Source of the DNA: Prevotellaceae bacterium
Lineage (GTDB): Bacteria > Bacteroidota > Bacteroidia > Bacteroidales > Bacteroidaceae
Direction: 5' to 3'
Assembly: GCA_019420585.1 (NCBI GenBank)
Contig: JAHZGX010000005.1
Span: 1 to 53,746, forward strand
Length of the DNA stretch: 53,746 nucleotides
In this document: piece by piece, positions 9,301 through 17,201 of the stretch
How positions within the stretch are numbered: position 1 is the stretch's first letter
Layout of the letters: the number at the start of each line of letters is the position of its first letter
Translations under genes and position numbers: made by a program
The notes under the pieces: generated by a model
What the model saw: only the letters and a program-made list of their open reading frames with translations
Told to the model about the DNA's origin: nothing
Database searches by the model: none

Positions 9301-9963
9301 GAATTCTTGCAGGGTGACATCGGCGGCTTCTCCCGTGATGAGTCCGCCGCTGCCTAGCATATAATGGTAGTATATCCACTGGGTTGTATCGCGTTCCAAT
9401 GACACTTCAGAGTCGATGCTGTGTATTTCTGCGCGTGCAGCAGAGTCTTGTCCCAGGTAATAATAATATGTAGAGGCCACGATGTGGAGTTCCGTCTGTG
9501 CATAATGGAACATTTTCGCCTGGTTTTCCGTGAGGTATTCCTCCTCTTCCATGATGCGTGAGATACGCTTCAAGGCGTGGTTCCTGTTACTGAAGAAGGT
9601 GTATCCGTCCCCGGCTTTCTGCGCTACCTTCATGGTAAGCACATCAGCGCGCAGGAGTTGAATCTGGTCTGAGGTGTTCCGGTAAACGTCGTTCAACAGG
9701 TGGATGGACTGTTGATAAGCCATTTGCTGATAAGCGACGTATGCCAGGTTGCAGAGTGCTTCGGCACGTTCTGCAGAGCGTTTCGGGGCGCAACGCAGAG
9801 CACTGCGTGCACATATGAGGCTGCTGTCAATATTCCGGTAACGCCAGTTGAAGGCCTGGTTGTTGAGGGACGCGGCATGCCTGCTGGCTTGCCGATGCGT
9901 GGAGAAAGAGCATCCGCATGTCAGAAGAAGCGTGATGAGCAGCCAGAAGTACCTTCTTTGCAT
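6376..9963 (-). CDS. very large two-part sensor histidine kinase (DUF5112/DUF5113 type)
   Basis: 1195 residues in one uninterrupted frame. The N-terminal signal/lipobox-like segment (LLLTCGC) is followed by about 390 residues of TPR-like helical repeats, presumably periplasmic, a membrane helix near 409-431 and a coiled coil. An HATPase_c domain then has an intact N-box (N614 in LADNARKF), G1 box DTGEG (near 640) and G2 box KGFGFG (near 672). A second hydrophobic segment (about 722-738) starts a second module: a short sensor region, another membrane helix (about 836-856), a coiled coil, and an H-box-like STIKHETMYYP with H985. The final ATPase-like region is degenerate, with no N-box or G boxes. 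I recall this layout as the Bacteroidetes DUF5112 plus DUF5113 family, so the fusion is probably native. No clear H-box precedes the first ATPase. It lies 19 bases after the PAP2 gene and next to its regulator. Confidence 0.85.
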   Translation of the reverse strand: MQRRYFWLLITLLLTCGCSFSTHRQASRHAASLNNQAFNWRYRNIDSSLICARSALRCAPKRSAERAEALCNLAYVAYQQMAYQQSIHLLNDVYRNTSDQIQLLRADVLTMKVAQKAGDGYTFFSNRNHALKRISRIMEEEEYLTENQAKMFHYAQTELHIVASTYYYYLGQDSAARAEIHSIDSEVSLERDTTQWIYYHYMLGSGGLITGEAADVTLQEFHHLLGAYTTARSTGCIYFQANSLQSLASMLADTVQANLIRTRKPESYGFLQARFSPTGDSQSNDNLPILLAKKALTLFRDYKDLYQTACAHRTLGEIYFLQGNPQLALSHFRTALSLVEKQQKRDTTIVEPWMAGIHEKLSMAYSALNGKVASDLHRNAYLDLLDQSRQNRELDSRRDILAQELHAIHMKLFMLTLLIILVTALCVLYTHRLRRNTKLRFQNLRNVRQSQAFNKIVHAHEQCEREWQERIEELEQECQAAQSHAQELVQGNLERRAKLSLVYAIVPYLDRMRAEVKRMKQDEEIHEARLCYVSELAEEIMNINTLLTEWIQVQRGQLSLHVSTFSLEEVFRIIALGSHAFTHKGVALEVVPTDVRVKADKALTMFMVNTLADNARKFTPSGGKVSLEATATEEYVEISIRDTGEGLTPDDVFTLNHSKVYDPREIGSTKDDKGFGFGIMNCRGIIEKYRKTSAFFQVCAFGVESKQGKGSRFWFRLPRVMCLCVAFMTGLSIEARKATPAEELFDSVYAANVQGRYEQAYRLAQEAIQGIGTPTDTALLVSLRNEMAISALALKRWDDYRWQNSECVRLHRLYSQDSSLAAYCRQMEKISYDTHVLYVLMSILSLMAVLLFYRLFLRGRLRNRKHFEQVEGHLHNAHRSLMRYFAEHSPRFSQGTGMHPLTTEQEQNQLASHKDAILSLLPQESPLAQLVKSLFHEACRWISQVEQSQSQVAEQEEQLKKYHFEENRLYVMNQILDNSLSTIKHETMYYPARTRQMVLSMAGCKGNAREVNELADLLESYRQVYMLLYEQASHQTELRPSLHQAVPLQPIFSYVAQRMERKRMPEKQAHTNFLAEKTTLVAIGDKVLLRTLITSLSTPLAGQANSIRLHAEEHGDRIELLYTCTGEMPFGVSPEELFTPASRCFPYLVARQAVREYDASFGHPGLRLSAESLPGGFCIHCTLIRHQSQEHTQTN

Positions 9964-9982
9964 AGGGACGCAAGGTAATGCC

Positions 9983-10681
9983 TCACAGCCACGAAGTCAC
10001 CATGACAGCACGTATGAGCGCATAGGTCAAGGAGACGGAGGTCATGAGATATATTGCCGAAAAGTCAGATTTGACATATCCAGATGCTGTACGCAGGGAT
10101 GTACTGTAGTTTGAATGGAGGGGGGGAGTGCGGCATATCCTGTAGCACGCAAACCAGAAAATTGTGCCCGAAAGCATGCCGAACAAGGCTCCGCATGCAA
10201 TATCCAAAGGGAAATGTACGCCCAGATATATGCGGGTAAAACTTGAGAGTGCCGCCCAAAAGAAGAGCAGTATGCTTGTGGGCGTGTGGCGAAACACCAG
10301 TGTGAAGAACATGGCTGCACCGAATGTGTTGGCCGCATGGCTGGAGAAAAACCCGTACATGCCGCCGCGGTAACCTCGTACCACATCCACGGCCGCCGCA
10401 ATCTCCGGCGTATGAGTGGGGCGCAACCTGTGGAAATAAGGCTTGCACAGGGAACTGGAGAATTGATCGGTGAAGACCACCAAGAGTACCGCACACAGGA
10501 GTATCGTGACGCATGTACTGGGGCGATGGTTTTTGAACACCACATAGATGAGTCCTGCCAGCAACGGTACCCATGTGAGGGTTTGGGTGAAAGTCCACAT
10601 CAAACCATCCATGAAGAGCGAATCACTCCCGTTGAGTGAGAGTAACAATTCCTGGTCAAAGGTAATCAGTCGGTCAAGCAT
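9983..10681 (-). CDS. PAP2-family membrane phosphatase
   Basis: 232 residues from the ATG that follows the batE stop by 20 bases; an upstream in-frame start would overlap batE. All three phosphatidic acid phosphatase 2 signatures are present: KPYFHRLRP (80-88, KX6RP), SSHA with His115, and RIYLGVHFPLD with Arg150, His156 and Asp160. Five or six membrane helices place the active site on the periplasmic face, where such enzymes dephosphorylate undecaprenyl pyrophosphate, lipid A or phospholipid intermediates. The substrate is not readable from sequence. Its position after batE suggests cotranscription with the aerotolerance genes. Confidence 0.92.
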   Translation of the reverse strand: MLDRLITFDQELLLSLNGSDSLFMDGLMWTFTQTLTWVPLLAGLIYVVFKNHRPSTCVTILLCAVLLVVFTDQFSSSLCKPYFHRLRPTHTPEIAAAVDVVRGYRGGMYGFFSSHAANTFGAAMFFTLVFRHTPTSILLFFWAALSSFTRIYLGVHFPLDIACGALFGMLSGTIFWFACYRICRTPPLHSNYSTSLRTASGYVKSDFSAIYLMTSVSLTYALIRAVMVTSWL

Positions 10682-10701
10682 GTGGTATATGTGGGTGTTG
10701 G

Positions 10702-11469
10702 TTATATGATGACGAAATGCTTCTTCTGAATCCATCCCACCTTGCCATCGGCAATCTTTATCTCAGCCCAGTCCTTCAGACTCCCATCGCGTATCTCTAT
10801 CCGTGTACCCTCATGCAGGAGAAACAGGTCATTGCCTCCCTCTGAGGGAGTGCTTTTAACCGTGACCACGGATGTCATGATGACTCCGGCATCATGGTTG
10901 TTGCCCGCATGCTTCTGATAGAGCGCGCACACATTGCCCATTATGCAGAGCAGCAGGAAAAGGATGGAGGCAAAGAATCCCCCCTTACGCACAGAGATTC
11001 GGCTGGAGAGTAGAAACAGTGCCAGTGCCATCAAGGTAAAGACAAAGAATCCTAGGCAAGTCCATGCCCATTGGTTCATGTTGAGTGTGTTGGCCACACG
11101 ATGGAAGATATCCAGCATTACGAAGTTATGCTTGGAGGCTATGCGGTCAATGGTCTTTTCTCGTGCAAGCAGGAGATTGGCCTCGATGTCCTCGTCAGCA
11201 GGATCCAGTTTGAGCGCACGCTCAAACCACAGCACACTATGTGCCATGTCATCCAGGCGGTAATAGGTGCATCCAAGATTGTAATATACGTTCACGGAGG
11301 CCACACTGTCGGCAATGCGGTGGTACAGTTTGGCTGCCTCCTCATACTTCTCTTCAGAGAATGCCTTGTCTGCCTGTGCCTTCAGGCTATCGGGCGAAAC
11401 CTGTTCTGCAGCCTTGCACAGCGCGGGGAGTATTAAAAGTCCCAGTAAGAGTAAACCTATTTTTCTCAT
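10702..11469 (-). CDS. batE: BatE: TPR and SH3-like protein of the aerotolerance operon
   Basis: 255 residues. A signal peptide (MRKIGLLLLGLLILPALCKA) is followed by TPR-like helices (about 25-110, with YYNLGCTYYRLDD and WFERALKLDPAD), two membrane helices (about 129-150 and 162-182), and a C-terminal bacterial SH3-like domain (about 200-255, ending VGWIQKKHFVII). This is the BatE architecture of Bacteroides. It begins one base after the batD stop codon. The family is tied to oxygen tolerance and envelope stress by genetics in Bacteroides fragilis; the biochemical role is not established. Confidence 0.9.
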   Translation of the reverse strand: MRKIGLLLLGLLILPALCKAAEQVSPDSLKAQADKAFSEEKYEEAAKLYHRIADSVASVNVYYNLGCTYYRLDDMAHSVLWFERALKLDPADEDIEANLLLAREKTIDRIASKHNFVMLDIFHRVANTLNMNQWAWTCLGFFVFTLMALALFLLSSRISVRKGGFFASILFLLLCIMGNVCALYQKHAGNNHDAGVIMTSVVTVKSTPSEGGNDLFLLHEGTRIEIRDGSLKDWAEIKIADGKVGWIQKKHFVII

Positions 11470-11470
11470 T

Positions 11471-13306
11471 TTACTTGTTCTTCTTTATGGAGGCATCCAA
11501 CCGGTTGATGGTGTCTGAAGCCTCTGCATACATTTTTTCCATCTTGGCCGCAGGCTCTCCGGGAGCGAAGCGGGCAAACTCACATTCCGACATCACGTTG
11601 ACATAATTCCTAGTCAATTCTTCCGGCACTTGGCTTCGCGACATTGCTTCCGCGACATTGTCCTTGCTCAGTTCGCTCAGAGGAATTCCCAGTTTGTCAG
11701 CAGCATAGCCTAGGAGAGCATGCATCACCTCCTCATAAAACTGCTCACTCTGCCCCTGTTTCATCAGTTTCTCGGCGTTGCGCAGGCGCTTGACTGCCAC
11801 TTTGCTTGCTTTCTTGCGACTGCCTCCGAAACGTGCCATTCGTTTCCCAATAACCAGGGTGAACAAGAATATGAGCAGCAGGGCAGGGTAGGCAAGCCAA
11901 TATAGACGACTGCCATAGATAATTTGTTCCGTGGCGCTGGCGTTGACTTCGCCCATTTTGATGTAGCGAATGTCGTTGCCTAGAACTTTCAGGTCTTCCT
12001 GCTCTGCGGATGTACTGACTGTTCTTCCACTGCCCTTGGCCACGGTGATGGTCATAGAATCAGTGTGCAAGGTCTTGTAAGAATTGCTTTCCAAGTCGAA
12101 GTAACAGAACTCCACAGCCGGTATGTGGAATGTTCCACTATGGCGGGGAACAGCTACATAATCATATATCTTGTTGCCCTTGGCACCGTTGGTCGTGTAA
12201 GTTGTCTTGTCAGTCTCCTTGGGGTCATAGAGTTCAAAGTCCTGTGGAAACTTGATTTTGGGAGCTGACATGAGTTTCATGTTGCCATAGCCGCTGACCA
12301 CTAGACGCAGGGTGGTGGCATCATTGGCTTTAACCTCCTGGGGAGTGATACTTCCTGATATGGCAAAGTTTCCTACGGCTCCCGAGAAGTTGACCGGTTT
12401 GGGAGTGGGGAGAGGCATGACTTCAAGTTCATAGGAAGGAGTGGTGATTGACTTCCTCACAATCTGTGACAGGCTGCCTCCACCGAAGAACACGTCAAAT
12501 GGATCCATGCTGGTGTTCTGTACCTCTATCTGTGTATCAAAGGTTACGCTGGGAATCTTCAGTTTCCCGGACTTCTGGGGGAATAGTACGTATTGACGCC
12601 ATATGGCTGTTCCGTAATTGTGTCCGTTCACGCGCTCATATTTCAGAGACATCTGCTGCTTGGCATCCAGTTCCTGCACGTGGAATCCGTCCAGTTGGGG
12701 AATCTCTCCAGAGATTTGTTGTATGTTGACCAAAGTGTATAGTTTGTAAGTCAGCAACACTGCTTCCTGCTCGTACACCTTTGTCTTGTTGGCTGTCACG
12801 GTCATGTATAGGTCTTTCGCTCCGATATTGGAACCATTGGGCTTGGATGCTCTGCCTTGAGTGTCATCCTGTGCACCTTGTCCGCCGGCATTGCTTCCCT
12901 GGTTGCTGTTGTTTCCCTGTGCCGATGCGGGCAAGACCTCAATGTTTGCTGATGTGCTTTTGATGCTTTTCCCGTTGACCTTGATAGTTCCTGCAGGCAA
13001 CTTGTGAGTTCCTTCCTTAGTGGCCACCAGCACATAGGTGAAGGTGAGCGTACTGCTCTGTGTGGTCTTTCCGTTGATCATCGTGAAGTTGCTGCTTCGG
13101 CTGGTACTGGGACCATAGATAACTTCAAAGCCATTGAAGTCTCCCACCTGAATGTCCTCCACGTCGCTGGTGTTGGCCACGTATTTCACGCGTATCTGCT
13201 GACCCACTTCTGTCTGCCGGGGAGCCTCAATCTTGAATGTCACCTGTGCCATGGCCATTACCGTGTCCATGGCCAGGCAGATGAGTGTTAGTAATACTTT
13301 CCTCAT
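11471..13306 (-). CDS. batD: BatD: periplasmic multi-domain protein of the aerotolerance operon
   Basis: 611 residues from the ATG that gives a clean signal peptide (MRKVLLTLICLAMDTVMAMA); a start five codons earlier would overlap batC by 7 bases. The long beta-rich periplasmic region has the typical opening of the family (VTFKIEAPRQTEVGQQIRV) and a Gly/Asn/Gln-rich spacer near 130-160. One membrane helix lies near 467-488, and a helical cytoplasmic tail follows (KRLRNAEKLMKQGQ, HALLGYAADKLGIPLSELS). The length and layout match BatD. It probably assembles with the VWA proteins BatA and BatB at the inner membrane. Confidence 0.93.
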   Translation of the reverse strand: MRKVLLTLICLAMDTVMAMAQVTFKIEAPRQTEVGQQIRVKYVANTSDVEDIQVGDFNGFEVIYGPSTSRSSNFTMINGKTTQSSTLTFTYVLVATKEGTHKLPAGTIKVNGKSIKSTSANIEVLPASAQGNNSNQGSNAGGQGAQDDTQGRASKPNGSNIGAKDLYMTVTANKTKVYEQEAVLLTYKLYTLVNIQQISGEIPQLDGFHVQELDAKQQMSLKYERVNGHNYGTAIWRQYVLFPQKSGKLKIPSVTFDTQIEVQNTSMDPFDVFFGGGSLSQIVRKSITTPSYELEVMPLPTPKPVNFSGAVGNFAISGSITPQEVKANDATTLRLVVSGYGNMKLMSAPKIKFPQDFELYDPKETDKTTYTTNGAKGNKIYDYVAVPRHSGTFHIPAVEFCYFDLESNSYKTLHTDSMTITVAKGSGRTVSTSAEQEDLKVLGNDIRYIKMGEVNASATEQIIYGSRLYWLAYPALLLIFLFTLVIGKRMARFGGSRKKASKVAVKRLRNAEKLMKQGQSEQFYEEVMHALLGYAADKLGIPLSELSKDNVAEAMSRSQVPEELTRNYVNVMSECEFARFAPGEPAAKMEKMYAEASDTINRLDASIKKNK

Positions 13307-13314
13307 GTCTTGTG

Positions 13315-14016
13315 TCACCATTGTTTCTGAAGATGCTTCTGGTCGGGGCGTTGTTGTGCCTTTTGCAGTCTCTCCTGAGTTTCCTTCTCATCCTGCATGG
13401 CAGCCTTGAGCATTTGCTCTGCATTCTCCTTGCTCATCTGCTGAGGGTCAGGCTGCTGCTTCTGCTCTTTCTCCTTGTCGTTCCTCTTGTCCTGCTTCTC
13501 TTTCTGTTTCTGCTGTTCATCCTGCTGCTTTTTTTCATCCTGTCCATTCTGGTCCTGCTGCTGGTCTTGATTGTCCTGGCCGCCTCCCTTCTTTAGTTGG
13601 AACAGGCAGAGAGCATAGTTGTAGCGTGTCTCATCGGAGTTGGGGTTGTTGCGGAGCGATTGTTTGTAGCATTCCAAAGCCTGTCCCAGTTGCTTTGCTG
13701 ACTGCAGCAACACCCCCATGTTGTGGTACATCTGTGCCAGGCGGAGTTTGTTTCGCTCCAGTTTTACTGCCGTCTCATATTCCTTCATGGCATCCTCTGC
13801 CTTTGATTGGAATATCATGGCATTGCCTAGATTGTAGTGTGCGCGGGCATTGGCATTGTCGGCCTCAATGGCTTTTTGATATTGTACTTGTGCCTTGGCA
13901 AAGGCCGTGTCTCTCATCAGACGGTTGCCCCTGCGTATGTAGTCCCGGCTGTTCTGGGCGTTGACAGGAAGTGCCAGTGCCGATGCACAGAGAAGTAAGG
14001 CTGCTGTGACTCTCAT
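13315..14016 (-). CDS. batC: BatC: TPR protein of the aerotolerance operon
   Basis: 233 residues with a signal peptide (MRVTAALLLCASALALPVNA) and three TPR-like repeats (about 35-145; ARAHYNLGNAMIFQSK and LAQMYHNMGVLLQ). The last 85 residues are strikingly Gln/Lys/Glu/Asp-rich and contain long QQDQNGQDEKKQQDEQQKQ-type stretches, predicted disordered or coiled coil. The start overlaps the batB stop by 4 bases (ATGA), so the two are translationally coupled. TPR surfaces suggest a scaffold for the BatA/BatB/BatD complex; that is inference. Confidence 0.92.
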   Translation of the reverse strand: MRVTAALLLCASALALPVNAQNSRDYIRRGNRLMRDTAFAKAQVQYQKAIEADNANARAHYNLGNAMIFQSKAEDAMKEYETAVKLERNKLRLAQMYHNMGVLLQSAKQLGQALECYKQSLRNNPNSDETRYNYALCLFQLKKGGGQDNQDQQQDQNGQDEKKQQDEQQKQKEKQDKRNDKEKEQKQQPDPQQMSKENAEQMLKAAMQDEKETQERLQKAQQRPDQKHLQKQW

Positions 14017-15047
14017 GATTTCATCCTCCTGCTGAAGATTCTTGAAATATTAAAACTATTGTTCTCCCTTTCCATCAGCATGATGTCCATCAAGAGGAAC
14101 ATCAGCCCTAGGAGCACGAAGCCTTGGTATTGCTCGTCATACTCGTTGTACATTAGGTTCTCCATGCGTGTCTTGGCCAGTCTGTTGATCTGTTCGTTGA
14201 GTTTGACCTGGGCAGAACTGCTGTTGTCTACGTATATGTACGCACCGTCTCCTGCCTTGGCAATCTCCCGGCACATGTCCTCATTGAGTTTCGACACCAC
14301 TACGTTGCCTTCTTCATCAAGGATATAATTGCTGCTTCCCTGTTGTGGGATGGGGGCACCAGCCGGGTCGCCGATGCCGAGCATATACGTGCGTATGCCT
14401 TTCTTTGCTGCTTCCTTTGCTGCTTCCATGGCCCCGCCTTCATTGTCTTCGCCGTCTGTAATCACAAAGACGGCTCTGCTCACCCCTTCTTGATTGGTGA
14501 AACTGCGCATGGCCAAGTTTATTGCTGCGGCTATGTCGGTGCCTTGCACGCTGACCATTGCCGGGGATATTGTTTCCAGGAACATCTTTGCGCTCACATA
14601 GTCGCTGGTGATGGGAAGCAGTGTGAAGGCCTGTCCGGCATAGACCACCAGCCCCACCTTGTCATCCTTCATGTGCTCTATCATGTTGCTGATCATCATC
14701 TTGGCTTTCTCCAGACGGTTTGGCTTCACGTCCTCAGCCATCATGGAGTTGCTGACATCCAATAGGATGAGTGCCTCTATGCCTTGTCTTTCCCTGGTTT
14801 CCATACGGGTGCCGAACTGTGGCCGTGCCGCGGCAACGATGAATGATGCCAGTGCCAGTTGGCATAGCCAGAACTTCACTTCGGATCGCCAGCGTGATAC
14901 ACCCACGAAGAGTTGCTTCAAGAGTGCCATGTCACCATACTTGCGTAGGCGTTTCTTCTTGCTGTATAGTGAATAGTAATGCGTTATGACAAGCAATACT
15001 ATGCCTGTCAATAGGTAAAGATATTGTGGGTTCTCAAATCTGAACAT
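14013..15047 (-). CDS. batB: BatB: membrane-anchored von Willebrand factor A protein
   Basis: 344 residues from ATG 15047; a TTG two codons upstream is less likely. Two N-terminal membrane helices (about 8-25 and 58-75) precede a VWA domain with an intact MIDAS metal site: DVSNS in ALILLDVSNSMMAEDVKP, then the acidic ITDGEDN loop. A C-terminal membrane helix (about 312-332) follows. The phrase MMAEDVKPNRLEKAK is near-identical in BatA next door, pointing to duplication. It is expected at the inner membrane with the VWA domain in the periplasm. Confidence 0.94.
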   Translation of the reverse strand: MFRFENPQYLYLLTGIVLLVITHYYSLYSKKKRLRKYGDMALLKQLFVGVSRWRSEVKFWLCQLALASFIVAAARPQFGTRMETRERQGIEALILLDVSNSMMAEDVKPNRLEKAKMMISNMIEHMKDDKVGLVVYAGQAFTLLPITSDYVSAKMFLETISPAMVSVQGTDIAAAINLAMRSFTNQEGVSRAVFVITDGEDNEGGAMEAAKEAAKKGIRTYMLGIGDPAGAPIPQQGSSNYILDEEGNVVVSKLNEDMCREIAKAGDGAYIYVDNSSSAQVKLNEQINRLAKTRMENLMYNEYDEQYQGFVLLGLMFLLMDIMLMERENNSFNISRIFSRRMKS

Positions 15048-15070
15048 GCTCAAGTCTCCTTCCTTGATTA

Positions 15071-16069
15071 TTATGGAATCCGTTTCAGCAGGGTGTCCCG
15101 TAGCAGAGCATCCATGAAGAGGAATACCAGGGAAAGCATCAGGAACGGGAAGAAAGCCTCGTAACGTTTGGAGTACTTCTTTACGTTCATCTTGGTCTTC
15201 TCCAGTTGGTCTATTTGGTGGTATACCTCACGCAGCCTGTTTGTGTTGCCTGCCCGGTAAAACTCACCATCGGTCTTTGTGGCGATGGCTGTCAATGTTT
15301 TGGTGTCAATCTCCACCGGTATGTTCTGATAAATTGTCTGTCCTGCCACGCGGAAGGGGTAGGGAGCACTGCCGTTGCTACCTACGCCGATGGTGTAGAC
15401 TCTGATACCGAAACTCTTTGCAATGTCGGCTGCTGTGTTCGGACTGATTTGTCCGTAGTTATTTGTTCCGTCAGTCAGCAGGATGATGACTTTACTCTTG
15501 GCTTTGCTGTCCTTCAGCCGGGTCACGGCATTGGCAATACCCATGCCTATGGCTGTTCCGTCAGAGATGAGTCCACGCTCGGCCATGTCCACTCTCATTC
15601 CGCTGAGCAGGTTGAGCAGCACAGCATGGTCAACCGTCATGGGGCATTGTGTGTATGCTTCACCTGCGAAGAGTGTGAGGCCGATGTTGTCATTGGGACG
15701 TCCGTTGATAAACTCCATTGCCACTTGTTTGGCAGCCTCAATGCGGTTGGGCTTCAGGTCTTCGGCAAGCATACTTGTGCTCACGTCCATGCAGAGCATG
15801 ATGTCGATGCCTTCGATGTTCTTCGTGCTCCAGTTGTCTGTTGTCTGTGGACGTGCTAAAGCCACGATGGCCATGGCCAGGCATCCTAGGCGGCAAAGGA
15901 AGGGTAAGTGAATCATCCTTTGTCGGAATGACTTGTGGACATGTATGAATGGCGCTGCGGTGCTGATGGCCATGGATGGTGCCTGCCTCAGGTAACAGAG
16001 TAGATACCAGGCTACATAGGGTATCAGCAGAAGCAGCAGAAAGAGGTATTCTGAATTGGCAAATGTCAT
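15071..16069 (-). CDS. batA: BatA: membrane-anchored von Willebrand factor A protein
   Basis: 332 residues, paralogous to BatB. Hydrophobic helices lie at about 8-25 and 55-72. The VWA domain has MIDAS residues in LCMDVSTSMLAEDLKP and LLTDGTNNYG, and a C-terminal helix lies near 308-325 (FFPFLMLSLVFLFMDALL). BatA and BatB act with MoxR-type AAA+ ATPases; MoxR plus VWA pairs are generally thought to be chaperone or metal-insertion systems. It begins 29 bases after the stop of the BatD-like gene and ends 23 bases before batB. Confidence 0.94.
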   Translation of the reverse strand: MTFANSEYLFLLLLLIPYVAWYLLCYLRQAPSMAISTAAPFIHVHKSFRQRMIHLPFLCRLGCLAMAIVALARPQTTDNWSTKNIEGIDIMLCMDVSTSMLAEDLKPNRIEAAKQVAMEFINGRPNDNIGLTLFAGEAYTQCPMTVDHAVLLNLLSGMRVDMAERGLISDGTAIGMGIANAVTRLKDSKAKSKVIILLTDGTNNYGQISPNTAADIAKSFGIRVYTIGVGSNGSAPYPFRVAGQTIYQNIPVEIDTKTLTAIATKTDGEFYRAGNTNRLREVYHQIDQLEKTKMNVKKYSKRYEAFFPFLMLSLVFLFMDALLRDTLLKRIP

Positions 16070-16098
16070 AATTGTACTCTCTACCTTCTGTTTGGTTC

Positions 16099-17199
16099 TT
16101 ATATAAGCAGGTCAGTCAGCCGCCATATGACGTAAGCCAGCAACGCTACAGCCATGACCGTCAGTATGGCAGCCGTTATCTGCATGGCGCGCACTTGTCC
16201 CATGCGTTTCTTGTCCGTCTCCTTGATGACCTCCGGTTCAGGTTTGGCGTTCGGATCCTCTTCCTGTTTTGTCTGGTTGATATACTCCACGGCGGCCACT
16301 AGATTGGCATCGTTTTCATTGATGAGTGTGGTGTACTTGGCAAATTTCACCAAATCTGCCGTGTTGAAGATGTCTTTCAGTTCGCGCAGCGACTCTTCAT
16401 CGTTTTCCTGCATCAGGCGTTCGATTATCTCTGCAGAGGTCATCTCCATGGCGCTGAATCTATATCTGCTCTGTATGTAGGTGCGCAGCGTGTTGGTCAG
16501 TTGCGTGTAATATTCCTTGCTGTCGGCATCTGTCAGTGTGCGGTCACTCTTGATGCGCTCAATCTCACTGATGGCCACCTGATGAGGTGGAAGGTGCTTT
16601 TTACGCCGTATGATGCGCACTATGGGCTTGCCTTTACGCGCGCGATCATGTAATATATATGATATCCCCAAGAACAGGACGAGCATGAAGGAACACCAGA
16701 TTGCCGTTTGCCAGTCTGACCAACTGAATTCTGGCTCCATGTATCCGTAGGGGGGGAAGAACTGGTCAAGGTGCAGTGTGTCCAAAGGCTCCACTGTGTG
16801 TACCTTCATGGCAAGTGCCTTCGTCTGATATTTCTTGCGGTCTACTTCTATCTCGAAGGGCGGCAGGTAATAGAATGATGAGTCCCATGCGGTCACGGTA
16901 AGACGCTGAGTCACCTCCATGCGCTTTCCTCCATTCAGGTATGCAGTGTCTGGTGTGCCCACAGATACTATTTCCACGTTGGGCATCAACTCTTCTCCTG
17001 CCTTTAGTGGAGGTAACGTCAGTTTCTGCCCCTTGTCGCAGTTTACGCCCAAGGTGATTTCTGTTTGTTCGCCTATGAGCAGTTCCAGTGAGTCGATTTT
17101 AGCACTGACACTCACCTGTGCGTTAGCCGTCATGAGGTAAGCACATGCCAGCATCAGTGCCGTCCATACTGTTTTCCTTAAAGTCAAATCTGTATTCAT
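16099..17199 (-). CDS. BatD-like anchor protein of the bat operon, function unknown
   Basis: 366 residues. A signal peptide (ends TANA near residue 27) is followed by a beta-rich periplasmic domain (VSVSAKIDSLELLIGEQTEITLGV opens like the BatD N-terminus). A membrane helix lies near 166-184, a charged helical cytoplasmic region follows (KKHLPPHQVAISEIERI, LRTYIQSRYRFSAMEMTSAEI), and a final membrane helix is near 342-364. Genes of this kind regularly sit between the DUF58 gene and batA in Bacteroidetes. It starts 2 bases after the DUF58 stop. I infer that it links the DUF58/MoxR pair to BatA and BatB in the membrane. Confidence 0.8.
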   Translation of the reverse strand: MNTDLTLRKTVWTALMLACAYLMTANAQVSVSAKIDSLELLIGEQTEITLGVNCDKGQKLTLPPLKAGEELMPNVEIVSVGTPDTAYLNGGKRMEVTQRLTVTAWDSSFYYLPPFEIEVDRKKYQTKALAMKVHTVEPLDTLHLDQFFPPYGYMEPEFSWSDWQTAIWCSFMLVLFLGISYILHDRARKGKPIVRIIRRKKHLPPHQVAISEIERIKSDRTLTDADSKEYYTQLTNTLRTYIQSRYRFSAMEMTSAEIIERLMQENDEESLRELKDIFNTADLVKFAKYTTLINENDANLVAAVEYINQTKQEEDPNAKPEPEVIKETDKKRMGQVRAMQITAAILTVMAVALLAYVIWRLTDLLI

Positions 17200-17201
17200 C
17201 G

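Noticed and set aside
6376..9963. Two separate genes joined by a sequencing error
   Set aside because: The frame is continuous, and one-chain proteins with this order are familiar in Bacteroidetes.
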